From the NCBI GenBank assembly GCA_023957155.1, contig JAMLHK010000004.1:248001-312000 (forward strand): a stretch of 64,000 nt of DNA, in the 5' to 3' direction. The DNA is from Chitinophagaceae bacterium. Its GTDB lineage: Bacteria; Bacteroidota; Bacteroidia; Chitinophagales; Chitinophagaceae. Position 1 is the stretch's first letter, and every line of letters begins with the position of its first letter. Positions 17,866 through 27,658 of this stretch are shown here, piece after piece. The notes beneath the pieces are model-generated. The model saw only the letters and a list, made by a program, of their open reading frames with translations, was not told the origin of the DNA and made no database searches. The position numbers and the translations under genes are program-made.

Positions 17866-19002
17866 TTACCGTCTTTCGTCCTTCTCCGAAGGGATTCTCA
17901 TTCTGGCTCTGGCAAGTTTAATCCGGAGCTTCCTGGGCTTCAGGGGTTCCTCTTCTTCTTCACCCAGCAGATACCCCCAAACATTCAATTCCTTCACCCT
18001 GTCGAATACGATCTTTATTATTGCGATCACGGGTATAGAAAGAAACATACCTGAAATGCCCCAAAGCAGTTCTCCGATCACCAACCCCAATAATGCTATT
18101 AAGGAATTGATCTGTACTTTGGAACCAACAACTTTGGGCATAATGAAATTACTGTCTATAAGATGTATAACTATAATGGCTATGATCACAAACAATACAT
18201 GGGAGCCGGAAGAGGTTGCAAAAGTAATAAGACAGGTAAGCAATGCAGATGAGGCGATCCCGATATACGGAATGATGTTGAAAATGCCGGTGATAAGCGC
18301 CAGCATTATGGCATACTTTATTCCGATCAGGCTATAGGCAGCGAAAGCCATACCTGAAACCAGGATGATCTGTATCAGCAAACCAAGCATATATTTTTTC
18401 ACAATAAACTGTACCTGTTCAAATATTTCCAGCACAACAGGTTTATGGTTTTCATGAAAAAGGCGCACAAAGAAAGTTGAAATATGCGTTCTGTAATAAA
18501 GCAGGAAAAAAGTATATAATAAGGTAAATACAAATAGCAGAACGGTGGATGAAATGGATAAAATGGTTTGTCCCAGCATGCTGGTTCCGGCTCCGAGCGA
18601 GTCGGTCATGGCCTTATCCAGGTAGCTCACCTGTTCTTTATATTTTATACCATATTTTGCCGTGATCCATTTTTGCAGCTCTTTTATCGAGTCCTGCAAT
18701 TGTTGCTGAAAAGCCGGCCAATCTTCGCTAAGCCTGGATAGCTGGGAGCCGAGTACAAAAAACAGGATTGCAACAGACAACAGGAACAGCAGGATGGAAA
18801 CAATGCAGGATAAGGAACGCGGGAAGTTCAGCCTGTTTTCGAGAAACTTTGCCGGGGGCAGCAATATGGTTGACACGAGCAAAGCAAACAACAGGGGTTC
18901 CAGCACGGGTTGTCCTATCAGGGCGATATAGCCCAGGCAAATAAGGATAAGCAATGTGCTGAGTAGTTTTAAGTAAAAGGGAAGCACCAGTTTTCTGACC
19001 AT
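17866..19002 (-). CDS. AI-2E family transporter (PerM/UPF0118)
   Basis: A 378-residue polytopic membrane protein. The N-terminal two to three hydrophobic segments, a hydrophilic stretch (about residues 80-150), then GMAFAAYSLIGIKYAIMLALITGIFNIIPYIG and GISGMFLSIPVIAIIKIVFD near the end are typical of the family. Members include autoinducer-2 exporters and Na+/H+ antiporters, so the substrate is open. The C-terminal tail is cytoplasmic and rich in Arg and Glu. It is a single gene with no obvious partner. Confidence 0.9.
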   Translation of the reverse strand: MVRKLVLPFYLKLLSTLLILICLGYIALIGQPVLEPLLFALLVSTILLPPAKFLENRLNFPRSLSCIVSILLFLLSVAILFFVLGSQLSRLSEDWPAFQQQLQDSIKELQKWITAKYGIKYKEQVSYLDKAMTDSLGAGTSMLGQTILSISSTVLLFVFTLLYTFFLLYYRTHISTFFVRLFHENHKPVVLEIFEQVQFIVKKYMLGLLIQIILVSGMAFAAYSLIGIKYAIMLALITGIFNIIPYIGIASSALLTCLITFATSSGSHVLFVIIAIIVIHLIDSNFIMPKVVGSKVQINSLIALLGLVIGELLWGISGMFLSIPVIAIIKIVFDRVKELNVWGYLLGEEEEEPLKPRKLRIKLARARMRIPSEKDERR

Positions 19003-19165
19003 ACAATGAATGTTTTAATGATCCTGTTATGGCATTTGCATACTAAGTTAATTTAATTTAAAATTCCCGGCGAAAAATGCCGGAAACAGATCCTGACAGC
19101 AACTTATACAAAACCATGGCCTTTAAGGAATAGTCATTAAGGTTGCCAACCCTAACAAATAATCG

Positions 19166-19173
19166 TATTTTTA
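19166..19173 (+). promoter_or_regulatory. Probable -7 box of the Uma2-like gene (TATTTTTA)
   Basis: One base from the TAnnTTTG consensus, ending 5 bp before the ATG at 19178. Confidence 0.35.
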
Positions 19174-19177
19174 TTAC

Positions 19178-19771
19178 ATGGAAGTACGGGAACCAGCCGT
19201 TGCTTACGGCAAACAAAAATTTACCATTGAAGAATACCTTGCAATGGAAGAAGCAGCCACTGAAAAGCATGAATATTACAAAGGGGAAATCTTCGCCATG
19301 TCCGGCCCCAAGATGCCCCATAATATAATTTTCAGGAACCTGTTTGTTGGGCTAGCAAATAAATTAAATGGTAAACGATGTCAACCGTTCGGTAGCGATA
19401 TGCGCGTACACATAGAAGCCAATACCCTTTTCACTTACCCCGATATTTCCATTATTTGTGGTGAGCCGGAAACACTCAACAATGACAACTGGAATGTTGT
19501 AAACCCCGCAGTAATTATTGAAATACTTTCTCCCTCCACCAAAAACTACGACCGCGGTGAAAAGTTTAAGCTGTACCGCGATATCCCCACGCTGAAAGAA
19601 TATATACTGGTTGATTCTGAAAATATACATATCGAAATATTCCGGTTGAACCAATCCAATCATTGGGAACTGGAGGAATACAGCTCGTCAGAAGAAACCC
19701 TTTACATTAGAACGATTAATGAAAACATTTCTATCGCAGATATTTATAACGGTGTAGAGTGGGGAGCGTAA
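19178..19771 (+). CDS. Uma2 family (DUF820) putative endonuclease
   Basis: A 197-residue protein of the PD-(D/E)XK-like Uma2 family. Typical blocks are [13 protein letters not shown] near the start, [14 protein letters not shown], the metal-site region YPDISIICG, then [37 protein letters not shown]. These carry the Asp and the Glu that would form the nuclease site. Members are widespread in Bacteroidota and cyanobacteria, often in multiple copies, and their role is unknown. A weak promoter box lies directly upstream; a hairpin lies downstream between this gene and the convergent uvrA. Confidence 0.92.
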   Translation: MEVREPAVAYGKQKFTIEEYLAMEEAATEKHEYYKGEIFAMSGPKMPHNIIFRNLFVGLANKLNGKRCQPFGSDMRVHIEANTLFTYPDISIICGEPETLNNDNWNVVNPAVIIEILSPSTKNYDRGEKFKLYRDIPTLKEYILVDSENIHIEIFRLNQSNHWELEEYSSSEETLYIRTINENISIADIYNGVEWGA

Positions 19772-19786
19772 GGTGTAAAAGAGTTC

Positions 19787-19805
19787 CCGGTCTTCGGAAG
19801 GCCGG
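19787..19805. terminator. Hairpin between convergent genes
   Basis: CCGGTCTTC pairs with GGAAGGCCGG with a small bulge. It lacks a clear T-run, so a terminator role is plausible only. Confidence 0.35.
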
Positions 19806-19813
19806 AGATCCTG

Positions 19814-22705
19814 CTACAAAAATTTTCCGGTATAGCTCTCCTTTACCTTTTTCAAATCCGCCGGTATTCCCGCAAAAACAAGATTCCCGCCTTCATCGCC
19901 TGCTTCCGGGCCAAGGTCTATTATCCAATCTGCATTCCTTATTACATCCATATTGTGTTCTATTACCCATACGGAATGCCCCTGTTCTATTAACGCCCGA
20001 AAGGAAGCAAGCAGCTTATTGATATCATGAAAATGCAGCCCGGTAGTAGGCTCATCAAAAACAAACAGGATATGCCCCCGTCCAACCGTGTCATCCCCGC
20101 CTGAATGACCTAGCCGGGCAGAAGGTCGGGACTGAACTTTACCCCTTCCTAAAAAAGATGCCAGCTTCACCCGCTGTGCCTCCCCGCCCGAAAGCGTATC
20201 GCTTGATTGTCCAAGTTTAATATACCCCAGCCCAACATCTGAAAGCGGTTTTAACCTGGCAGTAATATCCTTCTGTTCCTGGAAAAACAGCAGGGCTTCA
20301 TCTACACTCATTTCCAGCACATCATAAATATTTTTTCCCCTGTACATTACTTCAAGCACTTCCTCTTTAAACCGTTTACCACGACATACCTCGCAGGTGA
20401 GGTGCACATCGGCCAGGAACTGCATCTCCACCACCTGCTCGCCTTCTCCCTTGCAGGCATCACAGCGTCCTCCCTCCACATTGAAAGAAAAATGCTTTGG
20501 CTGAAACCCGTTCACTTTACTCAGCGGCTGTTTGGCATATAATTCCCGGATCTCATCGTAGGCTTTAATGTAGGTTACCGGGTTGCTGCGTGAAGACTTT
20601 CCTATAGGGTTCTGATCTACCAGCTCTACCTGGGTAATATCATCCACATTGCCGGTAATTGCACTGTGCATACCTACTTTTTCTATATACTCCCCCTTAA
20701 GCTTCTTTAATGCAGGATATACAATTTGCTTGACCAGGGTCGTTTTTCCGCTACCGCTCACACCGCTTATTACACATAATACATGTAACGGGAATGTTAC
20801 CGTTATGTTTTTCAGGTTATGCTGGCGGGCGCCCTCCACCGTTATAAACCGTTTCCAGGGATGGAGCATCGCGGGTGACTCAATTTTTAATTCACCTTTA
20901 AGGTACCTGCCGGTAAGACTTTTTTTATTACCGGTAATAGCTGCATAATTGCCTTCCGCAATTACCTCACCCCCTAAATGGCTGGCTAAAGGTCCCATAT
21001 CAATTATGTGATCCGCCTCACGCATCATCAGCTCATCATGTTCTACCACCACCACGGTATTGCCCAAATCTCTCAGTTCTTTTAATACATTTATCAGCCT
21101 TGCTGTATCTCTCGGATGTAAACCGATAGAAGGCTCGTCAAGGATATATAAAGAGTTGGTAAGGTTACTGCCCAGGCTCCTGGTTAATTGTATGCGCTGA
21201 CTTTCGCCACCACTGATGCTGTTGGCCAAACGGTTCAACGTGAGATAGCCCAGGCCTACGTCAAGTAATACCTGCAATCGCTGCCTGATCTCAATAAGCA
21301 CCCGCTTTGCTACCTGCTTATCGTATTCCGTAAGCCGGAGCTGGTCGAACCATTGCTTCAGATCTTTTACCTGTAGCTCGCACAGTTCCCCAATATGCTT
21401 TCCGTTCACCTTTACATATAAGGCTTCTTTACGCAGCCGGTAACCTTTACATTCCGGGCAGGTTGTTCTTCCCCTGTATCTTGACAACAACACCCGGTAC
21501 TGCACCTTATATAAGTTTTGCTCTATCTCTTTAAAAAAGTCGTCAATACCCCTGGCATAAGTATTGCCACTCCACAATTCCTTATACTGCTGAGCGGAAA
21601 GATCAACAACAGGCTTATGTACAGGAAAATTAAAATGTTTTGCAGCACGTATAAACTGATCTTTCCAACGACTGAGCTTTTCACCCTTCCACGGTGCTAC
21701 AGCACCCTCATATACGCTTAGCCGCGGATCGGGTATTACCAGGTTTTCATCTATACCCAGCACCTGTGAAAACCCTTCACAAACGGGGCAGGCGCCCAAC
21801 GGGTTATTGAATGAAAAAAGATTGGGAACGGGCTCTTCAAATGTAATTCCATCTTTTTCGAACCGGCTGGAAAAATGCAGGTGTTTTTTACCATTGATCT
21901 CAAGCATCATCTCACCTTCTCCTTCAAAAAAAGCAGTGCCGGCAGAATCGGATAAACGATGCCGGTCGTCTTCATCAAAAGATTTTACAACAATCCGGTC
22001 AACTAAAATATAAATATGATTTGCTGATGATTTGCCGATGAATTTCTTCTTCAGCTCCGTATCCTTATATTCAAGCACCTCTTCTATCCGCAACATTTCA
22101 CCTTCCGGGGCATCCCGTGAAAAGTATACCCTGGAAAATCCTTTCTGTAACAGGATATTTAATTCTTCCCTGATATCTCTTTTTCCCTGCAACCTGAAAG
22201 GAGCTAAAATTAAAACCCTGTCACCTTCCCTGCTCTTTTCAATCGCTTCCACTACATCCTTTACATCGTCCTTTCTTACTTCCTCACCGCTTACCGGCGA
22301 AATGGTTTTACCGACACGTGCAAACAGCAGGCGCAGGTAATCATAAATTTCCGTCATGCTGCCTACGGTAGACCGTGGCGTACGGGTAATTACTTTCTGA
22401 CCAATAGCTATAGCCGGACAAAGCCCCCTGATATAATCCACATCCGGCTTATTCATCCGGTTGAGGAACTGGCGCGCATACGCGCTGAGGCTTTCCGCAT
22501 AACGGCGCTGACCTTCTGCATACAAGGTATCAATAGTGAGAGAAGATTTACCCGATCCCGAAACCCCCGTTACCACAACCAGTTTATCCCGGGGAATTTC
22601 AACCGTTATATTCTTTAAGTTATGTACCCTTGCTCCTTTAATTAAGATATTATTATTACGGCGCAATGCCGGTACCCTGTTCTTTTTTCCTGCTGTAACT
22701 GTCAT
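19814..22705 (-). CDS. uvrA: Excinuclease ABC subunit A
   Basis: The damage-recognition ATPase of nucleotide excision repair, 963 residues. Two ABC modules are visible: Walker A motifs [10 protein letters not shown] (about residue 47) and [10 protein letters not shown], signature motifs SGGESQR and SGGEAQR, and Walker B regions [10 protein letters not shown] and [10 protein letters not shown]. Zinc-finger pairs are CPVC..CPEC in module I and CDAC..CEVC in module II. Length is normal except for about 19 extra residues (857-875) between the second signature and Walker B, encoded by a palindrome-containing insert (see 20081-20137). The insert keeps the frame, so the protein may still function. 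Confidence 0.97.
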   Translation of the reverse strand: MTVTAGKKNRVPALRRNNNILIKGARVHNLKNITVEIPRDKLVVVTGVSGSGKSSLTIDTLYAEGQRRYAESLSAYARQFLNRMNKPDVDYIRGLCPAIAIGQKVITRTPRSTVGSMTEIYDYLRLLFARVGKTISPVSGEEVRKDDVKDVVEAIEKSREGDRVLILAPFRLQGKRDIREELNILLQKGFSRVYFSRDAPEGEMLRIEEVLEYKDTELKKKFIGKSSANHIYILVDRIVVKSFDEDDRHRLSDSAGTAFFEGEGEMMLEINGKKHLHFSSRFEKDGITFEEPVPNLFSFNNPLGACPVCEGFSQVLGIDENLVIPDPRLSVYEGAVAPWKGEKLSRWKDQFIRAAKHFNFPVHKPVVDLSAQQYKELWSGNTYARGIDDFFKEIEQNLYKVQYRVLLSRYRGRTTCPECKGYRLRKEALYVKVNGKHIGELCELQVKDLKQWFDQLRLTEYDKQVAKRVLIEIRQRLQVLLDVGLGYLTLNRLANSISGGESQRIQLTRSLGSNLTNSLYILDEPSIGLHPRDTARLINVLKELRDLGNTVVVVEHDELMMREADHIIDMGPLASHLGGEVIAEGNYAAITGNKKSLTGRYLKGELKIESPAMLHPWKRFITVEGARQHNLKNITVTFPLHVLCVISGVSGSGKTTLVKQIVYPALKKLKGEYIEKVGMHSAITGNVDDITQVELVDQNPIGKSSRSNPVTYIKAYDEIRELYAKQPLSKVNGFQPKHFSFNVEGGRCDACKGEGEQVVEMQFLADVHLTCEVCRGKRFKEEVLEVMYRGKNIYDVLEMSVDEALLFFQEQKDITARLKPLSDVGLGYIKLGQSSDTLSGGEAQRVKLASFLGRGKVQSRPSARLGHSGGDDTVGRGHILFVFDEPTTGLHFHDINKLLASFRALIEQGHSVWVIEHNMDVIRNADWIIDLGPEAGDEGGNLVFAGIPADLKKVKESYTGKFL
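20081..20137 (-). repeat. In-frame 57-bp insert in uvrA with inverted repeat
   Basis: The stretch encodes residues 857-875, rich in Gly, Arg, Ser and Asp, where other UvrA proteins go almost directly from the signature helix to Walker B. Inside it lies the inverted repeat GTCAT/ATGAC (20090-20109) around a GC-rich loop. The length is a multiple of three. It looks like a palindromic repeat tolerated in a surface loop; origin is inferred. Confidence 0.5.
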
Positions 22706-23024
22706 AAAACGAGCTCAAAATTAATACTAAATTGTTTAGCCTGCACACAGGCTTCCTAAATAAACTGCATTTAATAAATGGTATTATTGCCGGAGCAGTC
22801 CGAAATTTATTATTTTGTCGTTTATCGAAGATTTTCAAATGTTAACCGAAAATAATTTAACTAAAGTTTGGTTATTTGAAAAAAAGCAATACTTTAGCAG
22901 TCCCAATATCGTACGAAAGAAACTAGAACTTAAATCATTACCGCCTATTTGGTATTAACTTCTACTTCTCTTGTTATGCTATTGGGGATATCAAAATCCC
23001 AACCATTAAAAACCGTAGAAGTTT
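22706..23024. other. Intergenic region between divergent uvrA and sigma factor genes
   Basis: AT-rich with no open frame of note. It must hold promoters for uvrA (minus) and the sigma factor (plus), but I cannot place either with confidence. Confidence 0.4.
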
Positions 23025-23606
23025 ATGAAATCCCTAACCAATTTGCCTGACCAGCAATTGATCCACCTTTTTATGAGTGGAGACGCGTCCGCGCTTGAAA
23101 TCCTGATTGTCCGTCACAAGGACAAAATTTACACTTCCATTTTTCTTCTGGTAAAAGACAAGTATCTGGCTGAAGACATTTTCCAGGATGTTTTTATCCG
23201 GGTTATTGACACCATCCGTAGTGGACGTTACACCGAAGAAGGTAAATTCCTGCCCTGGGCCATGCGTATTGCTCATAACCTTTGTGTTGATCATTTCCGC
23301 AAGGTTAAGCGTACTCCCGCTATTAAAACGGGGGATGACCGCGACATTTTTGAAGTACTTAATTTTTCCGAGGATGGTGTTGACCGCCGCATGATGCAGC
23401 GCCAGAGCCATGGCCGTATCCGGGAAATGCTTGACCGGCTTCCCGAAGACCAGCGTGAAGTGATTATTTTAAGACACTATGCAGAATTAAGTTTCAAAGA
23501 AATTGCCACACTAACCGATTGTAGTATCAATACTGCTTTAGGCCGTATGCGGTATGGTTTAATTAACCTGCGTAAAATGATGCAGGAAAAACAAATCGCC
23601 TTATAA
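23025..23606 (+). CDS. ECF-type RNA polymerase sigma factor
   Basis: A 193-residue sigma-70 family protein with region 2 (AEDIFQDVFIRVIDTI, then FLPWAMRIAHNLCVDHFRK, about residues 45-95) and region 4 (LPEDQREVIILRHYAELSFKEIATLTDCSINTALGRMRYGLINLRK). The linker has an insertion with EVLNFSEDGVDRRMMQRQ. It would direct RNA polymerase to a subset of promoters. No anti-sigma gene is adjacent, which suggests it is regulated by its own expression level or a distant partner. A terminator follows directly. Confidence 0.95.
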   Translation: MKSLTNLPDQQLIHLFMSGDASALEILIVRHKDKIYTSIFLLVKDKYLAEDIFQDVFIRVIDTIRSGRYTEEGKFLPWAMRIAHNLCVDHFRKVKRTPAIKTGDDRDIFEVLNFSEDGVDRRMMQRQSHGRIREMLDRLPEDQREVIILRHYAELSFKEIATLTDCSINTALGRMRYGLINLRKMMQEKQIAL

Positions 23607-23629
23607 CTATAACACATCTACTCAAAAGG

Positions 23630-23665
23630 AAAGGGGCTGTATAATATGTATACAACCCCTTTTTT
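23630..23665 (+). terminator. Terminator after the sigma factor gene
   Basis: A 14-bp stem with one mismatch (AAAGGGGCTGTATA / TATACAACCCCTTT) followed by a T-run. Confidence 0.85.
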
Positions 23666-23704
23666 CCTGACCCTTTATCCCTAAAATAAGTTTAATGCAT
23701 TAAC

Positions 23705-24169
23705 TTAACTCCCTATACTAACCTTAAACGGGACCTCTGACGGCGGCAAACATTCCTTATCATCACAAACCATAAATTCCACCGTTCCGGCCAGATGGGT
23801 TTTAATCTTCTTTTTCAGTTTTATCAATTGAACAAACTCAACTTTATTTTCATAATAATTTACGTCCCCGCCCCATACTTCTTCATGCTTTTTTACCATC
23901 TTACCTATTTCCTTAACTTTTCCATCAATGTTAATAAGCGGGTTACGCGTAAACGTAAATGAAGTAGCTACCGGTCCTTCAACGCCAACATTTTGCGCAT
24001 AAATATGGTATTTACCCCTGATGTCGGCGGTAAACCTGATCTCATAGGTGTTGTCTGATATTTTTTTAGACCCAAACTCCCAGTTCACCATTTTAGCAGA
24101 TCCGCCCTGTGCGGCTACTACATTCACAGAGAATAAGACAACGATAAACAGTATAATTTTTTGCATCAT
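23705..24169 (-). CDS. Exported DsbD N-terminal-domain-like protein
   Basis: A 154-residue protein starting at the paired Met codons MMQKIILF, with a signal peptide ending AAQG. The mature part resembles the immunoglobulin-like N-terminal domain of DsbD: about residues 40-150, ending in the family motif FMVCDDKECLPPSEVPF with two Cys six residues apart, which would be the redox-active pair. No transmembrane or thioredoxin domain follows, so it is a stand-alone domain. The open frame upstream runs into purQ; I chose the start outside purQ. A thiol-transfer role is inferred. Confidence 0.75.
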   Translation of the reverse strand: MMQKIILFIVVLFSVNVVAAQGGSAKMVNWEFGSKKISDNTYEIRFTADIRGKYHIYAQNVGVEGPVATSFTFTRNPLINIDGKVKEIGKMVKKHEEVWGGDVNYYENKVEFVQLIKLKKKIKTHLAGTVEFMVCDDKECLPPSEVPFKVSIGS

Positions 24170-24236
24170 AGCATATCTTTTTAAACGCCTACCCACTACA
24201 AATCTCATAAATAAAGACTTAAAGATTTGCCAAAAA

Positions 24237-24917
24237 TCAAACCGCCAGAATTTCACGCTCCGTTAACAGCAGGTCCCGGAGTATTTTTCTTCCATCAGTA
24301 TTACCCAATGCCGTATTACAGGCTCTTTCCGGATGCGGCATCATTCCAAAAACATTCCGGGTGGCATTGGTAATGCCGGCTATATTGCGCAGGCTGCCAT
24401 TGGGATTGGCATCTGCAGTCAGTTCACCCGACTCATTACAATACCGGTAAATAACCTGGTTATTGCTTTCCAGCATATCCAGTGTTTTTTCATCAGCATA
24501 ATACCTTCCTTCTCCATGCGCTAACGGAATTTTAACCGGAATACCATCTTCACCTTTTATATAAATATTCTTACACACGAATTTCATATTCTCATTGCGC
24601 AATAAGACACCCGGCAGCAAACCGGCTTCACACAGGATCTGAAACCCGTTACAAATCCCTAATACTTTACCACCCTTTTGTGCAAAAGCAATTACACTCT
24701 GCATCATGGGACTGAAGCGGGCAATAGCGCCGCAACGTAAATAATCCCCGTAAGAGAACCCTCCCGGTAAAACAATACAGTCCTGTACATCAAATGCCGA
24801 CAGATCCTTATCCTTATGCCAAAGCTCAGTTACTTCATAACCAAGATCTTCTTTCAGCGCATACACCATGTCACTGTCACAATTGGAACCGGGAAATACA
24901 ACTACACCGAATTTCAT
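24237..24917 (-). CDS. purQ: Phosphoribosylformylglycinamidine synthase, glutaminase subunit
   Basis: The class I glutamine amidotransferase subunit that supplies ammonia to PurL in purine synthesis. At 226 residues it has the small PurQ size of the PurQ-PurS-PurL complex. Visible motifs are [21 protein letters not shown], the nucleophile in [11 protein letters not shown] and the His-Glu pair in [17 protein letters not shown] promoter box lies 18 bp upstream. The gene is followed by the DsbD-like protein 67 bp downstream, probably unrelated in function. Confidence 0.97.
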   Translation of the reverse strand: MKFGVVVFPGSNCDSDMVYALKEDLGYEVTELWHKDKDLSAFDVQDCIVLPGGFSYGDYLRCGAIARFSPMMQSVIAFAQKGGKVLGICNGFQILCEAGLLPGVLLRNENMKFVCKNIYIKGEDGIPVKIPLAHGEGRYYADEKTLDMLESNNQVIYRYCNESGELTADANPNGSLRNIAGITNATRNVFGMMPHPERACNTALGNTDGRKILRDLLLTEREILAV

Positions 24918-24935
24918 AATGAATAATTATAGATG

Positions 24936-24943
24936 CAAAGGTA
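24936..24943 (-). promoter_or_regulatory. -7 promoter box of purQ (TACCTTTG)
   Basis: An exact TAnnTTTG match on the minus strand, 18 bp upstream of the ATG. Confidence 0.6.
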
Positions 24944-25006
24944 CGCTTATGCAGGTAATCCGGCAAAGCCGTTACTCTTTAACAGGTCCCCTATAGTTTA
25001 AAAACA

Positions 25007-25039
25007 GGTTAAGCCTGAAAACAGTATTCAGGCTTAACC
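25007..25039 (-). terminator. Terminator of the oxidoreductase gene at 25070
   Basis: A 13-bp perfect stem (GGTTAAGCCTGAA / TTCAGGCTTAACC, 7-base loop); on the minus strand it is followed by a T-run. Confidence 0.85.
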
Positions 25040-25069
25040 ATTTAAATCAGGGGTGAAAGGGCAATTAAT

Positions 25070-26518
25070 TTATAAAGTGAGATCCCAGCCCTCCCGGTAT
25101 TCTCTTTTCACAAACTGATTCGCCAGATCGTAGTTGGTCACTTTCATATTGGCGGCATCCCATAACAGCTTTTTACGCCCGTTATATTTGTCAACGGTGC
25201 GCCTGCCTGAGGGATTATCCCTGAGCATCCAGCTCCGGATAGCTACGTTACCGATCAATATGCTCTCGGTAAACGGACCGGCGTATTCAAAAGGCGAACT
25301 GGTTTGTGCGTTACCATAACCGGCAATACAGGCATTTACCCACTGCAGGTAGTGATCCTCATTGGGTACCCTGGCAATCGTTTCCGGGATATTAAGCAAC
25401 GCATTTTCTTTATTCGGGAGCAGCCGTGGATTAGCTCCATAGCAATCGCACAACAATTTTCCTTTACTGCCAATAAACAACACGCCTCCGTCAGAATTGC
25501 CGAAAGGTTCGCCGGGAAGCAATTCTTCTGCTACTTCAGGCATAACTCCTCCATCGTACCAGCTTACTTTGATGTCACCTTTCCCGTCTTTGCGTGGATA
25601 GTTTAAATGAATATTGGTAGAAAAAGGAGTCCAGTCGGGATTATGGTCATTTTCTTTTAAGATAAACGTCCATGTGCCTGCTACACTACATTCTACGGAA
25701 GTAGGATAATCAATAGGAAGAATCCGGAATACCGGGTCTAAGATATGACAGGCCATATCGCCCAATGCACCCGTACCATAAGGCCACCAGCCTCTCCAAT
25801 TCCAGGGAAGATAGTTGGGCTTATAATCTACTTTGGGAGCTGTACCGAGCCACAGATCAAAGTCTAACTCCTTGGGAACTTTATAATTACCCGGATCAGG
25901 TATAGCCTGCGGCCATACAGGACGGTTAGTCCAGGCCTGTACTTTATCTACATGACCAATAATGCCGGTATCATATATTTCTTTCATTCTCCGTACACCA
26001 TCTCCCGAACCACCCTGGTTACCCATTTGGGTAATCACTTTATATTTTTTTGCGGCCTGGGCCAGGATACGCGCTTCGTAGATATCATGGGTAAGCGGCT
26101 TTTGGGTATATACGTGCTTCCCGAGGTGCATTGCGGCCAGTGTAGCCACTGCATGGGTATGATCGGGAGTGGAGATAGAACAGGCATCAACAGTGTTCTT
26201 TTCCTTATTCAGCATTTCCCGGAAGTCCTTATAATACTTGGCTTTAGGAAATCTTTGCCTGGATTCTACCGCCTGGCGGTCATCCACATCTACCAGGGCA
26301 ACAATATTCACATTAGGACTGGCAGCAAAGGAAGCAAGGTCGCTTTTCCCTTTACCACCCACTCCTATACCGGCTATATTCAGCTTATCGCTTGGCGCTA
26401 TATGACCTTTTCCCAATACATGACGGGGAACAATGAAAAAACCTGCTGCGGCCATAGAGCTGTTCCTGATAAATTTCCTCCTGGAAGGATTAGCTAAAAG
26501 CTTACGTTTTACACTCAT
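25070..26518 (-). CDS. Gfo/Idh/MocA family oxidoreductase, Tat-exported
   Basis: A 482-residue NAD(P)-dependent oxidoreductase. The N-terminus has a twin-arginine signal SRRKFIRNSSMAAAGFF. The Rossmann motif reads IAGIGVGGKGKSDLASF, then VDVDD binding the cofactor ribose, and the Gfo/Idh family block STPDHTHAVATLAAMHLGKHVYTQKPLTHD with the conserved Lys-Pro. In Bacteroidota these Tat-exported members act on sugars or sugar derivatives in the periplasm; the exact substrate is unknown. It is monocistronic with a clear terminator. Confidence 0.93.
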   Translation of the reverse strand: MSVKRKLLANPSRRKFIRNSSMAAAGFFIVPRHVLGKGHIAPSDKLNIAGIGVGGKGKSDLASFAASPNVNIVALVDVDDRQAVESRQRFPKAKYYKDFREMLNKEKNTVDACSISTPDHTHAVATLAAMHLGKHVYTQKPLTHDIYEARILAQAAKKYKVITQMGNQGGSGDGVRRMKEIYDTGIIGHVDKVQAWTNRPVWPQAIPDPGNYKVPKELDFDLWLGTAPKVDYKPNYLPWNWRGWWPYGTGALGDMACHILDPVFRILPIDYPTSVECSVAGTWTFILKENDHNPDWTPFSTNIHLNYPRKDGKGDIKVSWYDGGVMPEVAEELLPGEPFGNSDGGVLFIGSKGKLLCDCYGANPRLLPNKENALLNIPETIARVPNEDHYLQWVNACIAGYGNAQTSSPFEYAGPFTESILIGNVAIRSWMLRDNPSGRRTVDKYNGRKKLLWDAANMKVTNYDLANQFVKREYREGWDLTL

Positions 26519-26651
26519 AATATAATTTTAAGGGGTTTAGAAATTAAAGATTACGGGGTACACCGCATATTGTTCTACTCGGAGAGTATATAAAAGCGAT
26601 ATAATACTCAAGGTACATCAACTATCCTTAATCAAAACAATTCTTCTACAC

Positions 26652-27647
26652 TTATCCGCCGGATACGCTTACCCAGATATTCAATGCCAGGATAAAAGCA
26701 ACCATCACCCAGTGCAGCGTAACAGGCAACCACTTTTTAGGTGCGTAAAAAAAAGTATAGCCATGAAAAGCAGCAAAAGGAAGGGCACACAAAATCCAAT
26801 AGGCAAACGTGGATGAAAAATTCACAAACGGGATCAGTAAGGCTATGAGCAGATAGAAAAGCATCAGGCTCCACGTTTTGCGTACCTGTATCAGCATACG
26901 CAATATATTGCTTTGTATATAAAACCCGCTGATCAGGAAAGGAACCATAAGCAGTATGATCGCTACCCAGGCCCATACATCCTGCAGAAAAGCCGGGAAG
27001 CTAACTGAAACAGACGGAAGATAGGTAAGCGGATTCCAGGTATCATTCAAAAAGAGGAAAGCAAATAAAAAATAATAGGGAGTCAGGAGTCCGAGCAGGG
27101 CCACGAGCCATTCACCCAGGTGAAAGGGTCGTAAGGTAATTAACGCAAAAAATACAAGCAGTGAAAAACCGATAGCCGGAAAGTACAGGAAAGACGCCAG
27201 CCCTACCACTAATCCCGCGTTAAATACCTGGGTTTTGGGACGGGGGTGATTAAATAACCTGCTTAGCATAGCCCATATCCAAACCAGTAAACTGTTAATA
27301 ATTACGGCAGAGGATAACTGCCACCATTCCGGGAAAAGAGAAGTAATAAGCAAATAGGCCATTGCAGGCAAATAGTTGGGCTTGGGAAGCAGCTTTTCAT
27401 TGTTAACCAGGTTGTTAAAAATAACAGCCTGCGTCAGGGTAAGTACCAGCACAATTAAAGGATAAATAACCGGTACCACCTGCCCGGCAGGCGAAAGAAA
27501 ACTTAATAATTTAAAATATAGAAACCCGTCTGTCGGCTGCGGCTGCGGGATATGGGGATAAACGAAGGAATGCCATTTCAGCACAAACGAATAAACCAGC
27601 AATAGAATAATATTAACCGGGCTGTTGGTCTTAAAAAAGCCTGTCAC
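26652..27647 (-). CDS. Polytopic membrane protein (DUF6427-like)
   Basis: A 331-residue integral membrane protein with about nine hydrophobic segments. The start MTGFFKTNSPVNIILLLVYSF and the motif SLFPEWWQLSSAVIIN resemble a Bacteroidota family sometimes misnamed beta-carotene monooxygenase (DUF6427). The start codon is GTG. It follows the exported protein at 27659 by 11 bp and is likely co-transcribed. The function is unknown. Confidence 0.75.
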   Translation of the reverse strand: MTGFFKTNSPVNIILLLVYSFVLKWHSFVYPHIPQPQPTDGFLYFKLLSFLSPAGQVVPVIYPLIVLVLTLTQAVIFNNLVNNEKLLPKPNYLPAMAYLLITSLFPEWWQLSSAVIINSLLVWIWAMLSRLFNHPRPKTQVFNAGLVVGLASFLYFPAIGFSLLVFFALITLRPFHLGEWLVALLGLLTPYYFLFAFLFLNDTWNPLTYLPSVSVSFPAFLQDVWAWVAIILLMVPFLISGFYIQSNILRMLIQVRKTWSLMLFYLLIALLIPFVNFSSTFAYWILCALPFAAFHGYTFFYAPKKWLPVTLHWVMVAFILALNIWVSVSGG

Positions 27648-27658
27648 AGGAATATATT

